Shown: positions 27,854-37,601 of the stretch, piece after piece | Numbering within the stretch: position 1 is the first letter of the stretch | Layout: each line of letters opens with the position of its first letter | NCBI GenBank assembly: GCA_020630915.1 | Contig: JAHDIF010000009.1 | Span: 47,680-111,679 of the forward strand | Source of the DNA: Dokdonia sp. | Lineage (GTDB): Bacteria; Bacteroidota; Bacteroidia; Flavobacteriales; Flavobacteriaceae | Reading direction: 5' to 3' | Length of the DNA: 64,000 bases | Program-made: the position numbers and the translations under genes | The notes under the pieces: model-generated | Told to the model about the DNA's origin: nothing | Database searches by the model: none | What the model saw: only the letters and a program-made list of their open reading frames with translations

Positions 27854-27890
27854 TAAAAAATCTCAAACATTCTAAAATATTTGAGATTTT
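27854..27890 (-). terminator. intrinsic terminator after sdhB
   Basis: An 11-bp stem AAAATCTCAAA / TTTGAGATTTT with minus-strand T-tract, 46 bp beyond the sdhB stop. Confidence 0.75.
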
Positions 27891-27935
27891 ATACTAATAT
27901 ACGCTCCTGGCTACTGGCGTGGCAGGAAAGTGTGT

Positions 27936-28682
27936 TTATCCTTTTAAACTTGCCGCAAGATACTCACGGTTCATTCTTGCAATATTTTCTAGAGAAATTC
28001 CTTTAGGGCACTCTACTTCACAAGCTCCTGTGTTTGTACAGTTACCGAAGCCTTCCTCGTCCATTTGTTTTACCATATTCATCACACGGTCTGTTGCCTC
28101 TACTTGCCCTTGTGGCAGTAACGCAAATTGACTCACCTTAGCCGATACAAATAGCATGGCGCTAGAGTTCTTACAACTTGCCACACAAGCACCACATCCT
28201 ATACACGTTGCCGCCGCAAAGGCATCATCTGCATCTGCTTTTTCAATAGGGATGGAGTTTGCATCTTGTGTATTACCTGATGTATTTACAGATATGAATC
28301 CACCAGCGTGCTGTATACGGTCAAAGGCAGAACGATCTACCATCAAATCTTTAATTACAGGAAATCCTGCCGCTCTCCACGGTTCGATAGTAATAGTCTC
28401 GCCGTCTTTAAACTTACGCATGTGCAACTGACAGGTAGTAACCAGACGATCTGGCCCGTGTGCTTCTCCATTGATAAACATAGAGCACGACCCACAGATT
28501 CCTTCACGGCAATCATGATCAAATACCACAGGCTCTTCTCCTTCATTGATAAGCTTATTATTAAGCACATCCATCATTTCTAAGAAAGACATATCTCCAT
28601 CGATACCATCGATTGGGTATGTCACCATTTGTCCTTTAGCTTGTGCGTTTTTTTGACGCCAAATTTTTAACGTTAGTTTCAT
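27936..28682 (-). CDS. sdhB: succinate dehydrogenase/fumarate reductase iron-sulfur subunit
   Basis: Carries electrons from the flavin subunit to the membrane quinone site. 248 residues. Cluster ligands: CREGICGSC...C ([2Fe-2S], N-terminal ferredoxin domain), [11 protein letters not shown] ([4Fe-4S]) and [14 protein letters not shown] (C-terminal region). Last gene of sdhCAB, 102 bp after sdhA. Confidence 0.97.
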   Translation of the reverse strand: MKLTLKIWRQKNAQAKGQMVTYPIDGIDGDMSFLEMMDVLNNKLINEGEEPVVFDHDCREGICGSCSMFINGEAHGPDRLVTTCQLHMRKFKDGETITIEPWRAAGFPVIKDLMVDRSAFDRIQHAGGFISVNTSGNTQDANSIPIEKADADDAFAAATCIGCGACVASCKNSSAMLFVSAKVSQFALLPQGQVEATDRVMNMVKQMDEEGFGNCTNTGACEVECPKGISLENIARMNREYLAASLKG

Positions 28683-28784
28683 CTGTTTCTTTTTATTATT
28701 ATATAATAGTCAGATGTAATTCGCCATTAAAATTTCTAGTAAACATTACTATTTAGTTCTAGTGGCTCATTTCATATATCTTTC

Positions 28785-30797
28785 TTATTTATAGCTTCTT
28801 TGTTTTACTTCAATATTTTCGTAGACGAGCTCTTCTTTATGCAATACAGCATCTTTAGGCGCTCCTTTGTATTCCCAAGCAGAAACAAACGTAAAGTTCT
28901 CATCATCACGTAATGCTTCTCCCTTTTGTGGACCGTCCAGCTCTACAGATTCTTCTCTAAAGTGACCTCCACAAGATTCATCTCTTGTTAGAGCATCCTT
29001 AGCAAAGAGCTCTCCTAGTTCTAAGAAATCTGCCACACGAAGTGCTTTTGCAAGCTCTTCGTTAAACTCATTTTGTGTTCCAGGAACACGCACTTCTTTA
29101 TAGAACTCTTCACGTAGTGCAGCAATTTCATCAATCGCGCTTTGAAGGTCTGTCGCATTACGAGACATCCCACATTTGTTCCACATAATTTTACCAAGCT
29201 TTTTGTGGAAGTAATCTACAGGTTTTGATCCATTATTATTAATAAGTGCATCTACCTGATTACGTACATTTTGCTCTGCTTCTTCAAATTCTTTAGTATC
29301 TGTAGAAATTGGTCCCGTGCGGATATCATTAGATAAATAATCACCAATAGTATAAGGAAGGACAAAATAACCATCTGCTAGACCTTGCATAAGTGCAGAG
29401 GCTCCTAGACGGTTTGCCCCGTGATCTGAGAAGTTTGCTTCCCCTATCGCATAGAGTCCTTCTACAGAAGTTTGTAGGTTATAATCTACCCATAGACCTC
29501 CCATTGTATAATGTACCGCGGGGTAAATCATCATAGGGGTATTGTACGGGTCTTGGTCTACAATTTTTTCATACATCTGGAAGAGGTTCCCATATTTGGT
29601 TCTTACTACATCCTGACCTAGTTTCTTTACAAGAGCAGCGTCGTTAGCATCTAAATGCTGTACATAAGCTTGTTCTTTTCCGTAACGTTCGATTGCACTT
29701 GCAAAGTCAAGGTATACAGCTTCTCCTGTTTTATTTACTCCAAAACCAGCATCACAACGCTCCTTAGCAGCACGCGATGCAACATCACGAGGCACTAGGT
29801 TTCCAAAGGCAGGATAACGACGCTCTAAGTAGTAATCTCTATCTTCTTCTTTAAGCTCTGTAGGCTTTAATCTGCCCTCGCGTATCGCGATAGCATCTTC
29901 TTTCTTGGCTGGCACCCAGATTCGTCCGTCATTACGTAATGACTCAGACATCAAGGTTAATTTAGACTGGTGATCTCCAGACACTGGAATACACGTAGGG
30001 TGTATTTGTGTGTAGCAAGGATTTGCAAAATAAGCTCCTCGTTTGTGCGCTTTCCAAGCAGCTGTCACGTTAGACCCCATCGCATTTGTAGAAAGGTAAA
30101 ATACGTTTCCGTATCCTCCAGTTCCCAATACTACAGCGTGAGCAGAGTGACGTTCTATTTCTCCAGTAACCAAGTTACGAGTGATAATTCCTCGTGCTTT
30201 CCCATCTACTTTTACAACGTCTAGCATTTCATGACGGTTGTACATTTTAATCTTACCGCGACCTATCTGGCGATTCATCGCAGAGTAAGCGCCTAGCAGC
30301 AACTGCTGCCCTGTTTGCCCTTTTGCATAAAAAGTACGACTCACAAGCACTCCTCCAAAGGAACGGTTATCTAACAATCCACCGTAATCACGTGCAAAAG
30401 GAACTCCTTGTGCCACACATTGATCAATAATATTTGCACTCACCTCAGCAAGACGGTACACATTTGCCTCACGAGAGCGGTAGTCTCCTCCTTTTACCGT
30501 ATCGTAAAATAAACGATAGGTAGAGTCTCCATCTCCTTGATAGTTTTTTGCCGCATTAATTCCTCCTTGCGCTGCAATAGAGTGTGCACGACGTGGGGAA
30601 TCTTGAAAGCAAAATGCTTTTACATTATAGCCTAGCTCTGCCAGCGTAGCTGCGGCAGATCCTCCGGCAAGTCCTGTACCCACAACAATCACGTCTATAA
30701 GACGCTTGTTTGCAGGGTTTACAAGGTTAATATCGTTTTTATGCTTTGTCCACTTATCAGCTAGTGGTCCTTGAGGTATTTTAGAATCTAATGCCAT
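28785..30797 (-). CDS. sdhA: succinate dehydrogenase/fumarate reductase flavoprotein subunit
   Basis: Oxidises succinate at a covalently bound FAD in the TCA cycle and respiratory chain. 670 residues. Seen: dinucleotide fold [20 protein letters not shown] (about 36-55), [15 protein letters not shown] with the His that binds [15 protein letters not shown] in the active-site region, and the C-terminal domain with [10 protein letters not shown]. The size and B-type SdhC make this the Bacteroidota three-subunit enzyme. Starts 11 bp after sdhC. Confidence 0.97.
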   Translation of the reverse strand: MALDSKIPQGPLADKWTKHKNDINLVNPANKRLIDVIVVGTGLAGGSAAATLAELGYNVKAFCFQDSPRRAHSIAAQGGINAAKNYQGDGDSTYRLFYDTVKGGDYRSREANVYRLAEVSANIIDQCVAQGVPFARDYGGLLDNRSFGGVLVSRTFYAKGQTGQQLLLGAYSAMNRQIGRGKIKMYNRHEMLDVVKVDGKARGIITRNLVTGEIERHSAHAVVLGTGGYGNVFYLSTNAMGSNVTAAWKAHKRGAYFANPCYTQIHPTCIPVSGDHQSKLTLMSESLRNDGRIWVPAKKEDAIAIREGRLKPTELKEEDRDYYLERRYPAFGNLVPRDVASRAAKERCDAGFGVNKTGEAVYLDFASAIERYGKEQAYVQHLDANDAALVKKLGQDVVRTKYGNLFQMYEKIVDQDPYNTPMMIYPAVHYTMGGLWVDYNLQTSVEGLYAIGEANFSDHGANRLGASALMQGLADGYFVLPYTIGDYLSNDIRTGPISTDTKEFEEAEQNVRNQVDALINNNGSKPVDYFHKKLGKIMWNKCGMSRNATDLQSAIDEIAALREEFYKEVRVPGTQNEFNEELAKALRVADFLELGELFAKDALTRDESCGGHFREESVELDGPQKGEALRDDENFTFVSAWEYKGAPKDAVLHKEELVYENIEVKQRSYK

Positions 30798-30808
30798 AGC
30801 TTTATTTT

Positions 30809-31504
30809 TTAGTGAGGGATTTGATTAAGGTGCAGGTATACTGCAATAAAAATAAATCCAACAGGTATAGCAACTGCCCAAACCTTTGCAAATTTTGATA
30901 AGGCTTTTGAGTAAGAGTTGTTAAATCCAACAGATTGGAAGGTAGATGCAAACCCGTGCCATAAGTGCAATGCAAGTAATACAAATGAGATTACATATAA
31001 TAACACGCGCACCGGGCTTTCAAATTTATGCACCGTTTCTTCATAATACCTATACCCAGATGACAGGTCGTCAGGATTTATTAATCCCGTCATATCTCCC
31101 TGAACATACTTTACAGTCATCTCGTGAATCCAAAAATCATAAAAGTGCAATCCTAAGAACGCAAGAATTACTAATCCAGACAAAATCATGTTACGAGATG
31201 TCCAAGGTGCCGCAGCTCCTCCTTTGTAATTTGCATATTTTACAGGTCTTGCTTTACGGTTTTGTAATTCTAACACAAATCCCATAACGAAGTGAAATAC
31301 AACTCCGAATATGAGAACAGGTTGCAGGGCAAACTGCACTAAAGGATTGGTTCCCATAAAATGAGACCAAGTGTTAAAGGTGTCTGGCGCTATCACAGCT
31401 GTACTATTGATCACAAAGTGCTGTGTTAAAAAAACAACCAGAAAGAGGCCAGAAAGCGCCATTGCTACTTTTCTACCTATTGAAGATTTTAATAATCCGC
31501 TCAT
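30809..31504 (-). CDS. sdhC: succinate dehydrogenase cytochrome b subunit (B-type)
   Basis: 231-residue membrane anchor with five predicted helices, each holding candidate heme-ligand His ([37 protein letters not shown]). The single large SdhC without SdhD fits the B-type, diheme, menaquinone-linked enzyme. First gene of sdhCAB. Confidence 0.95.
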   Translation of the reverse strand: MSGLLKSSIGRKVAMALSGLFLVVFLTQHFVINSTAVIAPDTFNTWSHFMGTNPLVQFALQPVLIFGVVFHFVMGFVLELQNRKARPVKYANYKGGAAAPWTSRNMILSGLVILAFLGLHFYDFWIHEMTVKYVQGDMTGLINPDDLSSGYRYYEETVHKFESPVRVLLYVISFVLLALHLWHGFASTFQSVGFNNSYSKALSKFAKVWAVAIPVGFIFIAVYLHLNQIPH

Positions 31505-31529
31505 GAATTTTGGTTTGAAATAATGTACA

Positions 31530-31537
31530 CAAAAATA
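31530..31537 (-). promoter_or_regulatory. -7 element TATTTTTG for sdhCAB
   Basis: Exact TAnnTTTG on the minus strand, 25 bp before the sdhC ATG; a TTG lies about 20 bp further upstream as a possible -33 element. Confidence 0.6.
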
Positions 31538-31626
31538 CGTCGCAAACGTTATTTTAACAAGCTCAAGAGGGTTTATTACGCACTATTTAGAATGGATTTA
31601 AGGAGGGTTTCAATTATGTTGAATAC

Positions 31627-31640
31627 GCTTTCGCGAAAGC
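31627..31640. repeat. iterated palindrome, copy 8 (intergenic)
   Basis: Perfect copy inside an 18-bp palindrome, between sdhC and the BNR gene terminator. Confidence 0.95.
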
Positions 31641-31771
31641 GTACTCTACAACCCAAAATGTTGAACACTTTCAAGATTAATGAAAGTTTTTAAGAAAATT
31701 TTGCGTTTATCAAAAAACTACAAAAAATTTGAATTGCGTTTAAAAAGAAGTAACTATTTTAAACGCTATTC

Positions 31772-31798
31772 AAAAAAACCCACCTCTTAGGAAGTGGG
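31772..31798 (-). terminator. terminator after the BNR/VPS10 gene
   Basis: Stem CCCAC / GTGGG with a short inner pairing and a minus-strand T7 tail, 26 bp beyond the stop. Confidence 0.7.
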
Positions 31799-31824
31799 CA
31801 TTATATAATAATAAATTCAACTCA

Positions 31825-34674
31825 TTACTTCACTTCAAGAGTGGTTGTCGCTGCTTGCGTGTTCCCACCACCGCCGTCTAGTGCAAGGGTGTATGTCCCT
31901 TTGGGTAGATAATAGCTTCCGTTTCCGGCTTTTTGAATATCTAATTCTCCATTAGCTTTCTCCAGTGCTTTTTTACCCTTTTCTGTAATTGTAAGATCAT
32001 AGTGCGCCACACCTATACCAGCTTGAGGTTGCAAAGGCATACGTTGCAATTCCTTGCCACTAGCATCTTTAACTACTAGTGAGAATTTGCCTGCATAATC
32101 CATAAAATAAGGCACCTTTACTTCTGGCTCCATAGGGTCTCTCCACATACTAAAACTATTCCCCCAGCGTGGTGAGCTCCTAATAGAAGCTACCTCAAAT
32201 AATTGAACGCTTTTACCCTTTTCCATAAATTGAATAGGCGTCATATCGGCTCTATAAATACTTCTCCCGTGGGTACCTAGTAGTAGGTGGTTTTCTCTTT
32301 TTTGAATTTTAATATCGTGTATAGCTACAGCAGGTAAAGCTTTCGCGAAAGCGTGATAACTACTTCCTCCATCCATACTTACATACGCCCCATTATCAGT
32401 ACCTACGTAGATGATATTCTCTTTTTTAGGATCCTCTACGATTACATTTACTGGAGACATAGGTATATTTCCAGAAATATTATTCCAAGTTTGTCCATAA
32501 TTATCAGACACATAGACATACGTAGTAAAGTCATCCCAACGGTATCCGTTGAGTGTTGCGTATACACGTTCTTTTTTATGCTCGCTGGCTACTACGCGGC
32601 TCACCCACAAATCCTTAGGCAGTCCTGCACTTATATCCGTCCAGTCACCTCCTCCATTTTGAGTAACCTGAATCTTACCATCATCACTTCCTGTATAAAT
32701 TAACCCAAATTGAAATGGAGATTCACTTACAGTTGCAAGTGTTCCATAAGCCACATTTCCTGGCTTACCGCCGTAAGTGAGGTCTGGACTAATGGCCTCC
32801 CAGTCATCTCCTTGGTTCATAGAGCGCATTAACTTATTACCTCCTAGATACAAGATGTCTTGGTTATGCGAGCTTAACAGAATAGGTGTCTGCCAGTTAA
32901 AACGGTAGGGCTTTTCTCCTAATTCGTGCTTGATATTAAAACGTTTAAACTCTTCTGTCTCACGATTTATTCTAAAGTAATTACCAAACTGAAATCCAGT
33001 ATACACCACATTATGATCCCGGCTATCTACCTGAACCTGCATACCATCTCCTCCCATAATGCTCTCCCAAGGGTATTGACCACTTTGCTCCCAAGACTTG
33101 TCCTCCGGAGCATTATTGGCTCCTACCCAAACGCCATTATCTTGCAACCCTCCATATACATTATAGGGCTCTTCGTTATCTACTTGGATACTATAAAACT
33201 GTCCTACACTTGGGCTGTTACATTTTATCCAGTTTTCTCCATCATCATAGGTGATATTTACACCGCCGTCGTTTCCATTAATAAGGTGTTTTTCATTTTT
33301 AGGATTGATCCATAAGGCGTGATGGTCTGAGTGCACATTTTCTGCACTGATGCTCGTAAATGTTTTTCCGCCATCTTTAGATTTTACGATTGGGACGCCA
33401 TAAATGTAAATGTCTTGATCGTCACTAGGGTTTACATTAATTTCCCCAAAGTAATACCCATAACTATAGTATAGATCATCTATATACCCATCGTGTGTTT
33501 TCTTCCAAGATTTTCCTCCATCGTCAGATCGATACACTTCTGCACCAGTTACAGGAGTATCAAATAGTTGTGTGTTTGCTGTTTCTAGATAGGTTGCCAG
33601 ATCTGCCGGTTGCACGTCGCCTTGACGCACCATTCCTTTTACGTTCTCCGCGCGATATTTTTCTTGAAAACCATTTTGCTTTAAGAAACCATTTAATTTC
33701 TTATTATCCAGTGCTAGGAAGGCATCCTTGGTCATGGTCTTAAAATCATCTTTAGTTAAACTACCAGAGCGATTGCCTTTTTTACCCTCTGCCTTTCGGC
33801 GAAATTGACTATCGTGTACTGCATACACCGTATTCTCATCATACACAGCAAGACCTATCCTACCCACTCCATCACCAGAAGGAAATCCTGTAAGTTGTGA
33901 CCAAGTGCTACCACCATCGGTACTTTTATACACACCAGATCCATTACCAGAGCCTTCAAAATTCCAAGCTTTACGATCTTTATCCCAAGCGCTTGCGTAC
34001 ATCGTATTAAAATTTGCAGGATCGTGATCCAGATCAATAATCCCACTTTCTGAGTTTACAAAAAGTGTTCTAGACCAGGTGGCACCTCCATCGGTAGTTT
34101 TATACACCCCGCGCTCATCATTGGTAGAATACAAATGTCCCAAGACGCCCACAACTACCTCGTTTGGATTGTTGGGGTTTATTAAAATGCGTCCTATATG
34201 GTGCGAGTCCGGCAAACCCACATTTTGCCAGGTAGTTCCTTTATCTGTAGATTTTAAAATCCCTATTCCCGCATAACTAGATCGTGAGGAGTTATTCTCT
34301 CCAGTTCCTACCCATATGGCACCAGATTTCCAATCTACTGTTACTTCACCTACATTTTGGGTAGGCGCGTTGTCCATCACGGGTGTAAAAGTCGTCCCGT
34401 TGTTATTTGTATACCATAATCCTCCACTAGCATACCCCACATAAAATTCTGAAGGCATATCTGGATTTACCGCAAGATCTACCACACGGCCACTCATAAC
34501 TGATGGGCCTATGTTTTCAAAGGGTAGATTCTTAACTAATGAGTTTTGGATCGCGGTTTCTTTGGCCGTTATCGCCTGTTGTAATTGGTCTGAAGAAGTT
34601 GCTGGTTGTTGTGAGTGTGCTTTCGCGAAGGCAAAAATACTCACTCCTGTTACAAAGAGTACTCGTAATTTCAT
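31825..34674 (-). CDS. secreted BNR/VPS10-type beta-propeller protein
   Basis: 949 residues with a signal peptide (MKLRVLFVTGVSIFAFAKAHS). At least nine Asp-box/BNR repeats of the S-x-D-x-G-x-T-W type are visible (KSTDKGTTW, KTTDGGATW, KSTDGGSTW, RSDDGGKSW, VSDNYGQTW, VSMDGGSSY), as in sortilin/VPS10 propellers; databases often call these glycosyl hydrolases without proof. No T9SS tail and no catalytic motif that I can name. The gene holds two palindrome copies: a degenerate one in the signal peptide (FAFAKAH) and a perfect one (HAFAKAL) near the C-terminal third. Confidence 0.85.
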   Translation of the reverse strand: MKLRVLFVTGVSIFAFAKAHSQQPATSSDQLQQAITAKETAIQNSLVKNLPFENIGPSVMSGRVVDLAVNPDMPSEFYVGYASGGLWYTNNNGTTFTPVMDNAPTQNVGEVTVDWKSGAIWVGTGENNSSRSSYAGIGILKSTDKGTTWQNVGLPDSHHIGRILINPNNPNEVVVGVLGHLYSTNDERGVYKTTDGGATWSRTLFVNSESGIIDLDHDPANFNTMYASAWDKDRKAWNFEGSGNGSGVYKSTDGGSTWSQLTGFPSGDGVGRIGLAVYDENTVYAVHDSQFRRKAEGKKGNRSGSLTKDDFKTMTKDAFLALDNKKLNGFLKQNGFQEKYRAENVKGMVRQGDVQPADLATYLETANTQLFDTPVTGAEVYRSDDGGKSWKKTHDGYIDDLYYSYGYYFGEINVNPSDDQDIYIYGVPIVKSKDGGKTFTSISAENVHSDHHALWINPKNEKHLINGNDGGVNITYDDGENWIKCNSPSVGQFYSIQVDNEEPYNVYGGLQDNGVWVGANNAPEDKSWEQSGQYPWESIMGGDGMQVQVDSRDHNVVYTGFQFGNYFRINRETEEFKRFNIKHELGEKPYRFNWQTPILLSSHNQDILYLGGNKLMRSMNQGDDWEAISPDLTYGGKPGNVAYGTLATVSESPFQFGLIYTGSDDGKIQVTQNGGGDWTDISAGLPKDLWVSRVVASEHKKERVYATLNGYRWDDFTTYVYVSDNYGQTWNNISGNIPMSPVNVIVEDPKKENIIYVGTDNGAYVSMDGGSSYHAFAKALPAVAIHDIKIQKRENHLLLGTHGRSIYRADMTPIQFMEKGKSVQLFEVASIRSSPRWGNSFSMWRDPMEPEVKVPYFMDYAGKFSLVVKDASGKELQRMPLQPQAGIGVAHYDLTITEKGKKALEKANGELDIQKAGNGSYYLPKGTYTLALDGGGGNTQAATTTLEVK
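32339..32352. repeat. iterated palindrome, copy 9 (inside BNR gene)
   Basis: Perfect copy read on the minus strand as A-F-A-K-A, just after a BNR motif. Confidence 0.95.
34619..34632. repeat. degenerate palindrome (signal peptide of BNR gene)
   Basis: GCTTTCGCGAAGGC, one mismatch. Read as A-F-A-K-A at the end of the signal peptide. Confidence 0.6.
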
Positions 34675-34755
34675 AGTGGTTGATTATTATGAGCCTTGAA
34701 AGTACGCAGAAGTACGATTGTTGCCAAATCGTTTTAGGAAGTTTAACAGGATTAA

Positions 34756-34770
34756 TGTTTCGCGAAAGCA
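34756..34770. repeat. degenerate palindrome upstream of pepP
   Basis: TGTTTCGCGAAAGCA: left arm lacks the C; intergenic between the divergent BNR and pepP genes. Confidence 0.5.
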
Positions 34771-34810
34771 AACCCAAATTTGTATTTTTACTTTTTAATC
34801 TAGCACACTT

Positions 34811-36103
34811 ATGAAATACCACCCAATAGACAGCTCCCTTTTTGTAAAAAACCGCAAAAACTTTATGGCGCAAATGCAGCCCAACAGTCTTGCCGTTTTT
34901 AATAGTAATGATATCTATCCTATTAGTGCAGATAGTACGATGCCTTTTGAGCAACACCGAGATATTTTTTATCTAAGTGGCGTAGATCAAGAGGAGAGTA
35001 TTCTTGTATTATTTCCAGATTGCCCCAAAGCGCAGTATCGTGAGATGCTCTTTTTAAAAGAGACTAATGATCATATAGCCGTATGGGAAGGCGAGAAATT
35101 AACCAAAGAAGCTGCTTTTAAAACGGCAGGTATCAAAACCGTTTTCTGGTTACAAGATTTAGAAAAAATATTTGCAGAGTTAATGACCTATGCAAACACC
35201 GTATACGTAAACACAAACGAACATTACCGTGCTGCCGTAGAGACAGAAACCCGTGAAGACCGCTTTACAAAATGGTGGAAAAATAAATATCCTGCACACA
35301 GCGTAGCAAAGAGTAATCCAATATTACAACGCCTACGATCTGTAAAAGACCCTATAGAATTAGACCTTATGCAACAAGCCTGTGATATCACAAACAAAGG
35401 GTTTCGCAGAGTGTTACAATTTGTAAAGCCAGGAGTTTGGGAATATGAGATCGAAGCCGAACTTATGCACGAATTCCTCCGTAATCGTTCTAGAAAATTT
35501 GCCTACACCCCTATTATTGCAACAGGTAATAATGCAAACGTTTTACACTACATAGAGAACAACCAGCAATGTAAAGACGGTGAGCTTATTTTAATGGACG
35601 TAGCGGCAGAATATGCAAATTATTCTAGCGACTTAACGCGCACTATTCCTGTAAACGGTCGTTATACTGATCGCCAGAAAGCAGTATACAACGCCGTCTT
35701 ACATGTAAAAGATGAAGCTACAAAAATGCTCGTCCCTGGAACACTTTGGGAGCAATATCACATAGAGGTGGGTAAATTAATGACTTCAGAGTTACTGGGA
35801 CTGGGACTCATAGACAAGGCAGATGTGCAAAACGAAAATCCAGATTGGCCTGCCTATAAAAAATATTTTATGCACGGGACCAGCCATCATATAGGATTGG
35901 ACACTCACGATTACGGCTTATTACATGAACCTATGCAAGAAAATCATGTCTTTACCGTAGAGCCGGGCATCTATATTCCAGATGAAGGTTTTGGCATTAG
36001 ACTAGAAGACGATGTGGTCATCCAAAAAACAGGAGAACCCTTTAATCTCATGAGAGATATTCCTATTACCGTTGAGGAGATTGAAGACCTCATGAATGGA
36101 TAA
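34811..36103 (+). CDS. pepP: Xaa-Pro aminopeptidase (aminopeptidase P, M24B)
   Basis: Cleaves N-terminal residues before proline. 430 residues: N-terminal creatinase-like domain (to about 165) and a pita-bread catalytic domain. Metal ligands in order: LMDVAAEYANYSSDLTRT (two Asp), [13 protein letters not shown] (His), VEPGIYI (Glu) and RLEDDVVI (Glu). No signal peptide, so cytosolic. A CAnnTTTG box (34775-34782) lies 28 bp upstream. Confidence 0.95.
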   Translation: MKYHPIDSSLFVKNRKNFMAQMQPNSLAVFNSNDIYPISADSTMPFEQHRDIFYLSGVDQEESILVLFPDCPKAQYREMLFLKETNDHIAVWEGEKLTKEAAFKTAGIKTVFWLQDLEKIFAELMTYANTVYVNTNEHYRAAVETETREDRFTKWWKNKYPAHSVAKSNPILQRLRSVKDPIELDLMQQACDITNKGFRRVLQFVKPGVWEYEIEAELMHEFLRNRSRKFAYTPIIATGNNANVLHYIENNQQCKDGELILMDVAAEYANYSSDLTRTIPVNGRYTDRQKAVYNAVLHVKDEATKMLVPGTLWEQYHIEVGKLMTSELLGLGLIDKADVQNENPDWPAYKKYFMHGTSHHIGLDTHDYGLLHEPMQENHVFTVEPGIYIPDEGFGIRLEDDVVIQKTGEPFNLMRDIPITVEEIEDLMNG

Positions 36104-36109
36104 GGATAC

Positions 36110-36123
36110 GCTTTCGCGAAAAT
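36110..36123. repeat. half-decayed palindrome after pepP
   Basis: GCTTTCGCGAAAAT; left arm intact, right arm runs into the A-tract of the shared terminator. Confidence 0.55.
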
Positions 36124-36160
36124 AAAAAAAGCCCGATCTAATTATAGAATCGGGCTTTAG
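36122..36160. terminator. bidirectional terminator between pepP and lysC
   Basis: A 10-bp stem AAAGCCCGAT / ATCGGGCTTT. The minus-strand T-tract is the stronger, for lysC; pepP converges on it. Confidence 0.82.
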
Positions 36161-36175
36161 TATATTTAGAAGCAA

Positions 36176-37504
36176 TCATACTGAAAGTTCTTCCTGAAAC
36201 ATATACCCTTGCAGCAATTGCAAAGCCTGCTGTTTATTTTCTGTGGCAACGAGTAAAGAAATATTGTGATCACTGCCACCATAAGAAATCATACGTACGT
36301 GCACATCTCTCAATAGCTGGAACAATTGCGGGGTTTGGGTATCTCGGTTCACTTCATTCCCAACCAAGCATATAATGCTTTGCTCCTTATCAATTGTTAC
36401 CTGGGAGAATACAGAGAGTTCCTTTTCGATCATAGTAAGGTATGTATCATCGTCTATCGTGAGAGATATAGCTATCTCAGATGTAGTAATCATATCTATA
36501 GATGTTTCATACCGCTCAAAAATCTCAAATACTTTACGTAAGAATCCGTGAGACTGTAACATTCTTGCAGATTTGATTTTGATAGCTATAATGCCATCTT
36601 TAGCGGCGATGGCCTTCACTCCTTTACCTACAGGATTATGGGTAACTAAAGTACCTAAAGCTTGAGGATGTAAGGTGTTCTTTAAGCGCAATGGTATTTT
36701 TTGCCCTCTAAGAGGTTGTACCGTTTGCGGATGAAGAATTTTTGCTCCAAAGTAAGCTAACTCTGCAGCCTCATCATAAGATAGTACAGGTAATGCCTGA
36801 GTGTGCTCTACAAATCTTGGATCATTATTATGAAAACCATCTATATCTGTCCATATCTGGACTTCACTAGCTCCGATAGCTGCTCCAAGAATAGTAGCTG
36901 TATAATCACTACCTCCGCGCTTCAGATTAGACACACGACCCTCAAAATCTCTGCAGATAAAGCCTTGGGTAATATAAATCGTACCCGAAGTATTTTTATC
37001 TATCAATCGATGTACAATTTCTTTAATGTAGTATTTGTCTGGCTCTTGATTATTATCAATACGCATAAAATCTAACGCTGGCAATAGCGAGGCTTGTAGC
37101 CCTTCTTGTTTTAAAAAATTAGAAAATATAAAAGTTGATAATAATTCACCTTGCGCGACAATAGCATCGTCTATGATTTGACTATAAGTATCCTCCTGCA
37201 CAAGACGATCTATCTCTGCAAATACCTCATCTACATATCCAATAACGATAGCTCTTATAGTTGTGTTGGTAAATAACTGTTCAATCACTTGATCATATTG
37301 TTCTTGAAGAGCATTAGATAACTTTTGAAATTTCAAAAAATTTCTATCTCTTGCACAATCTGCTATTTGCGTAAGCGTGTTCGTAGTTCCTGACATGGCA
37401 GAAAGCACCACTATTTTCGTTTCTGGAGTATCGATTATATGACGCACTGCAATCATATTTTCTATAGATCCAACTGACGTACCTCCAAATTTTAATACTT
37501 GCAT
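36176..37504 (-). CDS. lysC: aspartate kinase (monofunctional)
   Basis: Phosphorylates aspartate, first step towards lysine, threonine and methionine. 442 residues. KFGGTSVGS at residues 4-12 (ATP site) and LKRGGSDYTATILGAAI in the kinase domain; two ACT domains after about residue 300 (AIKIKSARMLQSHGFLRKVFEIF, DVHVMISYGGSDHNI-like strand). The track starts at a TTG (37522) that lies inside the perfect -7 box TAGTTTTG, so I use ATG 37504. Divergent from an ACT-like gene that may be functionally linked. Confidence 0.94.
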   Translation of the reverse strand: MQVLKFGGTSVGSIENMIAVRHIIDTPETKIVVLSAMSGTTNTLTQIADCARDRNFLKFQKLSNALQEQYDQVIEQLFTNTTIRAIVIGYVDEVFAEIDRLVQEDTYSQIIDDAIVAQGELLSTFIFSNFLKQEGLQASLLPALDFMRIDNNQEPDKYYIKEIVHRLIDKNTSGTIYITQGFICRDFEGRVSNLKRGGSDYTATILGAAIGASEVQIWTDIDGFHNNDPRFVEHTQALPVLSYDEAAELAYFGAKILHPQTVQPLRGQKIPLRLKNTLHPQALGTLVTHNPVGKGVKAIAAKDGIIAIKIKSARMLQSHGFLRKVFEIFERYETSIDMITTSEIAISLTIDDDTYLTMIEKELSVFSQVTIDKEQSIICLVGNEVNRDTQTPQLFQLLRDVHVRMISYGGSDHNISLLVATENKQQALQLLQGYMFQEELSV

Positions 37505-37519
37505 TTTATATTTTTTTGG

Positions 37520-37527
37520 CAAAACTA
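37520..37527 (-). promoter_or_regulatory. -7 element TAGTTTTG for lysC
   Basis: Exact TAnnTTTG on the minus strand, 15 bp before ATG 37504; overlaps the rejected TTG start. Confidence 0.62.
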
Positions 37528-37558
37528 TTTTTTTCTAGTCATTAACTATAAAAATTAC

Positions 37559-37566
37559 TAATTTTG
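37559..37566 (+). promoter_or_regulatory. -7 element TAATTTTG for the gene at 37602
   Basis: Exact TAnnTTTG 35 bp before the TTG start. With the lysC box, it makes a compact divergent promoter region of about 100 bp. Confidence 0.55.
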
Positions 37567-37601
37567 ATCAATTATAAACACATTGTGAATTATATAACAT
37601 T

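Larger units (their letters stand above)
27273..27935. other. 663-bp intergenic region upstream of nrdB
   Basis: No protein gene is supported (the ORF at 27531-27800 is rejected). It holds DnaA-box-like 9-mers, an 11-bp AT-rich direct repeat (27551-27568), a minus-strand terminator (27624-27652), a plus-strand terminator (27768-27787), an inverted repeat AACTCAT / ATGAGTT (27801-27821) and the sdhB terminator. Confidence 0.8.
31505..31824. other. 320-bp intergenic region upstream of sdhC
   Basis: Holds the sdhC -7 box, a perfect palindrome copy (31627-31640) and the terminator of the BNR gene. AT-rich otherwise; no gene supported. Confidence 0.75.

Noticed and set aside
27273-27935. Calling this region oriC
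   Set aside because: Only one exact DnaA box and no skew information; nrd regulation explains it equally well.
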